64,000 bases of DNA. Source: Acidimicrobiales bacterium. GTDB taxonomy: Bacteria > Actinomycetota > Acidimicrobiia > Acidimicrobiales > SZUA-35. The notes beneath the pieces were generated by a model. That model did not search any database, had not been told where the DNA came from, and worked only from the letters and a program-made list of their open reading frames with translations. Both the position numbers and the translations under genes were made by a program. Positions 60,935-64,000 of the stretch are shown here, one piece after another. The stretch is from the NCBI GenBank assembly GCA_028285495.1, contig JANQPB010000006.1, positions 186,001 to 250,000 of the forward strand, in the 5' to 3' direction. Positions within the stretch are counted from its first letter, which is position 1. Each line of letters begins with the position of its first letter.

Positions 60935-60962
60935 CCGGTTCGATCGGTCGGGCCGCCCGGCG

Positions 60963-60968
60963 TAGGCT
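60963..60968 (+). promoter_or_regulatory. Leaderless -10 box of the VOC gene
   Basis: TAGGCT lies seven bases before the ATG at 60976. Confidence 0.5.
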
Positions 60969-60975
60969 CGCCGCC

Positions 60976-61752
60976 ATGTGGATGCGCCTCCGTCAGATCG
61001 CCGTCGTCACCGAGGACCTGCGCCGATCGGCGCTCGACATCGGCGCAGTGCTCGGCGTCGAGGCGTGCCACGTCGATCCGGGCGTCGCCACCTTCGGGCT
61101 GAAAAACACGCTCTGGCCGATCGGCACCCAGTTCCTCGAGGTGGTCACCCCGTTCCAGGAGGGCACGGCCGGCGGTCGCTACCTCGAGCGCCGCGGCGGC
61201 GACGGCGGCTACATGTGCATCTGCCAGGTCGACGACGTGGAGCGGCGCCGGGAGCGGGCCGCCGAGCTCGGCATCCGGACCGCCTTCGAGCTGTCCGACC
61301 GGGAGGGTGGCCACGACGGCTTCCAGCTGCACCCGGGCGATACCGGCGGGACGTTCTGGGAGATGGACCAGATGCTCGGCGATGGCGGCGACGCCGAGGG
61401 CGGCCCCTGGTACCCGGCCGGCCCGGCCTGGGAGCCGTTCGTGCGGACCGACCGGGTCGACGGCATCACCGCGGCCGAGATCCAGAGCCCGGAGCCGGAG
61501 CCGCTGGCCCAGCGCTGGTCGGCGATGGCCGAGATCGACCTGGAGACCGACGCCGCCGGCCACCCCGTCCTGCCCCTCGACAACGCCACGATCCGCTTCG
61601 TCGAGGCCACCGACGGGCGAGGCGAGGGACTCGGGGGGATCGACGTCTCGACCACCGATCGCGGCGCCGTGCTCCAAGCCGCCGACGAGCGCGGGTGCCG
61701 CATCGGCGACGACCGGGTCGATCTGCTCGGTCTCCGGGTCAAGCTCGCCTGA
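60976..61752 (+). CDS. VOC-superfamily (glyoxalase-like) protein
   Basis: This 258-residue protein has two linked beta-alpha-beta modules (RLRQIAVVTEDLRRSALDIG, YMCICQVDDVERRRERAAEL, GGTFWEMDQML). VOC proteins are metal-dependent isomerases, dioxygenases or binding proteins; the substrate cannot be told. TAGGCT seven bases upstream predicts a leaderless transcript. The kinase gene follows 20 bp later. Confidence 0.85.
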   Translation: MWMRLRQIAVVTEDLRRSALDIGAVLGVEACHVDPGVATFGLKNTLWPIGTQFLEVVTPFQEGTAGGRYLERRGGDGGYMCICQVDDVERRRERAAELGIRTAFELSDREGGHDGFQLHPGDTGGTFWEMDQMLGDGGDAEGGPWYPAGPAWEPFVRTDRVDGITAAEIQSPEPEPLAQRWSAMAEIDLETDAAGHPVLPLDNATIRFVEATDGRGEGLGGIDVSTTDRGAVLQAADERGCRIGDDRVDLLGLRVKLA

Positions 61753-61760
61753 CCGGTCGG

Positions 61761-61766
61761 TACCGT
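61761..61766 (+). promoter_or_regulatory. Leaderless -10 box of the PfkB gene
   Basis: TACCGT lies six bases before the ATG at 61773. Confidence 0.4.
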
Positions 61767-61772
61767 GTGCCG

Positions 61773-62705
61773 ATGGCCGACGCCCCCATCGTCACGCTCA
61801 CCCTCAACCCGGCGCTCGACATCTCGTCGTCGGTTCCGGTCGTCTCGCCGAGCCACAAGCTGCGGTGCACGGCGCCTGTCGTCGAGCCCGGCGGCGGCGG
61901 CATCAACGTCAGCCGGGTCTGCCAGCGCCTGGGCGAGCGCAGCGTCGCCGTCGTCCCGGTCGGCGGAGCGGTCGGCAACCGACTCACCGACCTGCTCGCC
62001 GCCGAGGGCATCGACGCCCGTGTGGTGCCGCTGGCCGAGGAGACGCGGGAGAGCATCTCGATCACGGAGGAGACGACCGGGCACCAGTACCGGTTCGTGC
62101 TCCCCGGCCCGGCCCTCCAGGCCGGTGAGATCGAGGCCTGCCATCGGGCGGTCACCGAGGCCGCGGCCGATGCCCGATGCCTGGTCGTCTCCGGCAGCCT
62201 CCCGGAGGGCGTCGACCCGAGGATCATCGCCGACCTGGTGGCCGCCCTGCCGGACGTCGACGTGCTCGTCGACACCTCGGGCTCGGCGCTGCCGGCCGCC
62301 CTGCAGTCCGGCGCCTACCTGGTCAAGCCGAGCGCCCGCGAGCTGGCCAGCGTGGTCGGGCGGACGCTCCACACCGAGGCCGAGGTGACCGAGGCTGCGA
62401 TCGAGGTCCACGGCTCTAGCCGGGTCGAGGTCCTCGTCGCCTCGATCGGCGCCGGCGGCGCGATCGTGGTCGACCATCGTGGCCCGCACCGGCTCCGGGC
62501 CCCGTCGGTCCAGGTCCGCTCGACCGTCGGGGCCGGCGACTCGATGGTGGCCGGCCTCGCCGTCGGGCGACAGCGGGGCCTCGACGCCGACCGGGCGGCC
62601 GCCCTCGGCGTCGCCGCCGGCACCGCGACCGTCCTGACCGAGGGGACGGGCCTGTGTCGCCGCGACGACGTCGAGCGCCTGCTCGGGGCCGTCGCCGTCG
62701 GCTGA
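61773..62705 (+). CDS. 1-phosphofructokinase-type PfkB kinase
   Basis: This 310-residue PfkB-family kinase has VTLTLNPALDISS at the start, GGGGINVSRVCQRLG, and the ATP/anion motif RSTVGAGDSMVAG with the catalytic Asp. The opening and GGGxNVxR motif are those of enzymes acting on phosphorylated hexoses (FruK, LacC or PfkB). Fructose 1-phosphate, tagatose 6-phosphate or fructose 6-phosphate remain possible, as no PTS or fru genes are near. Confidence 0.9.
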   Translation: MADAPIVTLTLNPALDISSSVPVVSPSHKLRCTAPVVEPGGGGINVSRVCQRLGERSVAVVPVGGAVGNRLTDLLAAEGIDARVVPLAEETRESISITEETTGHQYRFVLPGPALQAGEIEACHRAVTEAAADARCLVVSGSLPEGVDPRIIADLVAALPDVDVLVDTSGSALPAALQSGAYLVKPSARELASVVGRTLHTEAEVTEAAIEVHGSSRVEVLVASIGAGGAIVVDHRGPHRLRAPSVQVRSTVGAGDSMVAGLAVGRQRGLDADRAAALGVAAGTATVLTEGTGLCRRDDVERLLGAVAVG

Positions 62706-62737
62706 CGCCCGCTTCGGCTGGCCGGCCGTGAGCCTCG

Positions 62738-63403
62738 TCAGCGGGGGGCGAAGCGCATCTCCCTGGCCAGCTCGGTGGCCGCCTCGATGCCGGCCCGGTG
62801 TCCGGCGGCGGTGACCAGCAGCCGGCCGTGCACGATCCGGGCCGACGACGGTCGGGCCCCCAGGTCGGCGAGGAGATCGGCGGCCAGCCAGTGGCCGGTT
62901 GCGTCCCGGTCGGCCAACACGCCGACCGAGGCCAGCAGGAGGCTGCCGGTCGACACCGCCAGGACGCCCCGGGCCGACCGGGCGACCCGACCGAGCCATC
63001 GGGCCACCTCGGGTCGATCGGCCTCGAGCTTCCAGGCCAGGCCGCCGGGAACGACGAGACCGAACGGCTCGGGCACGTCGTCGAGCGGCTCGGTCACGAT
63101 CTGGCGCGCCGGCTCGACCGCCACCACCGGGCCGCCGTCGGCCGAAACCAGTCGGACCTCGGCGGCCAGGGCGCGGGCCAGGGCATCGCCGACCAGCTCG
63201 ACCTCGGTGCTCGACACCCCGCGGTAGGTGAGGACGGCGACGACGGGCGGCGGCCGATCGCTCGGGCCACGGGCGGTGCCGTGGGACCAGGGCCGCAGCG
63301 GCTCGAGCTCGCCAGGGGCTCGACCGAGCTCGGTCCGGGCCCGCCGGGCCGCCGCCAGCTCGACCAGCCGGGCCCGAAGCTGGGTTGCCCATCTGGCTGC
63401 CAT
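62738..63403 (-). CDS. DJ-1/PfpI-like domain protein with Ser at the nucleophile position
   Basis: This 221-residue protein has a DJ-1/PfpI fold (VVAVLTYRGVSSTEVELVG, FGLVVPGGLAWKL, GVLAVSTGSLLLASVG). The nucleophile elbow usually reads CTGS; here it is S151-T-G-S154, so cysteine chemistry is lost. The pattern resembles the N-terminal domain of GlxA-type AraC regulators, but no DNA-binding domain follows. It may bind a ligand. A Ser-based hydrolase is less likely. Confidence 0.78.
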   Translation of the reverse strand: MAARWATQLRARLVELAAARRARTELGRAPGELEPLRPWSHGTARGPSDRPPPVVAVLTYRGVSSTEVELVGDALARALAAEVRLVSADGGPVVAVEPARQIVTEPLDDVPEPFGLVVPGGLAWKLEADRPEVARWLGRVARSARGVLAVSTGSLLLASVGVLADRDATGHWLAADLLADLGARPSSARIVHGRLLVTAAGHRAGIEAATELAREMRFAPR

Positions 63404-63471
63404 CGAGCCGTCGACCTCCTCGCGCCGCCGGTTCCATCGTCGCCCGACGGCACCGAGGGGTCAACCGGGGC

Positions 63472-64000
63472 TCACAGGTGCACCAGCAGGTCGGCGAACA
63501 CCTCCTCGGGGTCGACGTCGAGCCCACGCCGCCGGAACCATCGGCAGACGTTGGTCACGTCGGCGTGCAGGTAGTTGAGACCCTGGGGGTTGGCGGCCAG
63601 GTCGACGGCCTGCGGGAAGTCGATGAACCAGACCCGATCGTCCCACCAGAGCAGGTTGTAGGCCGACAGGTCGCCGTGGGCCAGGCCCTCGCCGACGACG
63701 ATCCGGAGGCCGTCGACCACCTGGTCGAAGGCGTTGGCGAGCCCAGGCCCGTCGAGCCTGGCCCCGTGCAGCTGGGGGGCGGCGCCGTCGTGGTCGCCGA
63801 CGTACTCGAGGTCGAACACGTCCTCGGCGTAGGCGATCGGGTAGGGCACCGCGAGCCCGGCCGCCCAGAGCCGGGCCATGACCTGGTGCTCGTGGCCGGT
63901 CCAGCGGTCCTGGAGCAGGCGCTTGCCGTAGGCCGACATCCGCTCGACGGCCCGACGGTCGCGGGACTTCCGGAACTGGCGGCCCTCCCGGTACTCGACG
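63472..64000 (-). CDS. RIO-type atypical protein kinase, N-terminus beyond the window
   Basis: The visible 176 residues are the C-lobe of a RIO1-like kinase: VEYREGRQFRKSRDRRAVER near the edge, the catalytic loop GLAHGDLSAYNLLW and the metal site VWFIDFPQAVD. The N-lobe with the ATP lysine lies beyond position 64000. Bacterial RIO kinases are of unknown role; the eukaryotic ones act in small-subunit ribosome maturation. The stop is at 63472, and the gene ends 68 bp before the DJ-1-like gene on the same strand. Confidence 0.88.
   Translation of the reverse strand, partial: VEYREGRQFRKSRDRRAVERMSAYGKRLLQDRWTGHEHQVMARLWAAGLAVPYPIAYAEDVFDLEYVGDHDGAAPQLHGARLDGPGLANAFDQVVDGLRIVVGEGLAHGDLSAYNLLWWDDRVWFIDFPQAVDLAANPQGLNYLHADVTNVCRWFRRRGLDVDPEEVFADLLVHL

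Noticed and set aside
1..64000. tRNA, rRNA, insertion sequences or prophage
   Set aside because: No cloverleaf-like stretch, rRNA signature, transposase or integrase was seen. The holin-like gene is of the chromosomal actinobacterial kind.

Overview
The window reads as the chromosome of a GC-rich (about 70 percent) aerobic actinobacterium. The fused F420-precursor enzyme FbiC, five luciferase-like (F420-type) oxidoreductases, a mycothione reductase, EgtB/EgtD, an Rpf-like cell-wall protein and an actinobacterial CoaA all point there. The style of the genes suggests the Acidimicrobiia, but that is an inference. Genes are packed head to tail with many 4-base (ATGA, GTGA) or TGATG overlaps. Many start codons are preceded at 6-8 bases by a TANNNT hexamer, the signature of leaderless transcripts. 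There is no rRNA, tRNA, insertion sequence, prophage or CRISPR array. Most of the very long antisense frames are GC shadows.

Layout. 1-4300 (minus): LOG-family protein, fbiC, an HxlR regulator coupled to fbiC, and a nitroreductase. 4395-5426: a winged-helix protein and a 55-bp tandem repeat. 5427-11844: two P450s, a [3Fe-4S] ferredoxin, a sulfatase and a glutamine-synthetase-like enzyme. 11961-17713: ergothioneine genes egtD/egtB, then transaldolase and transketolase. 18006-25168: a DUF6941-like protein, a TetR regulator, a DD-carboxypeptidase, a LON-domain protein, three small membrane proteins, a sulfur-carrier/TtuA/TrmI operon for tRNA T-loop modification, and a LytR_C protein. 25223-28843: Nudix, CoaA, GNAT and a soluble chemoreceptor. 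29045-37661: LLM enzyme with a small upstream frame, aminotransferase, DUF983, mycothione reductase, PAS-GGDEF, metallo-hydrolase, Gfo/Idh/MocA and a second LLM enzyme. 37738-46295: J-domain protein, SCO6745-like protein, enoyl-CoA hydratase, TesB, DUF72, a 46-residue acidic microprotein, an AhpD-like protein, an LLM enzyme and an esterase. 46332-55363: P450, thioesterase, three SDRs, two LLM enzymes, a phosphotransferase and a MerB-like gene with two in-frame TGA codons. 55543-64000: Rpf-like protein, EthD, acyl-CoA dehydrogenase, DUF2461, cupin, SDR, VOC, PfkB kinase, DJ-1-like protein and a RIO kinase fragment.

How it fits together. The accessory content is that of an organism oxidising lipids, steroids or xenobiotics: P450s, SDRs, acyl-CoA enzymes, thioesterases and F420 chemistry, protected by mycothiol and ergothioneine. 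The most remarkable locus is 52445-53170 (minus). It is one continuous reading frame related to the organomercurial lyase MerB. By alignment from memory, both catalytic cysteines (Cys96 and Cys159 of MerB) fall exactly on TGA codons, and each TGA is followed at a suitable distance by a hairpin. The second hairpin carries a GGUC loop. This is best explained as a MerB-like protein with two selenocysteines.
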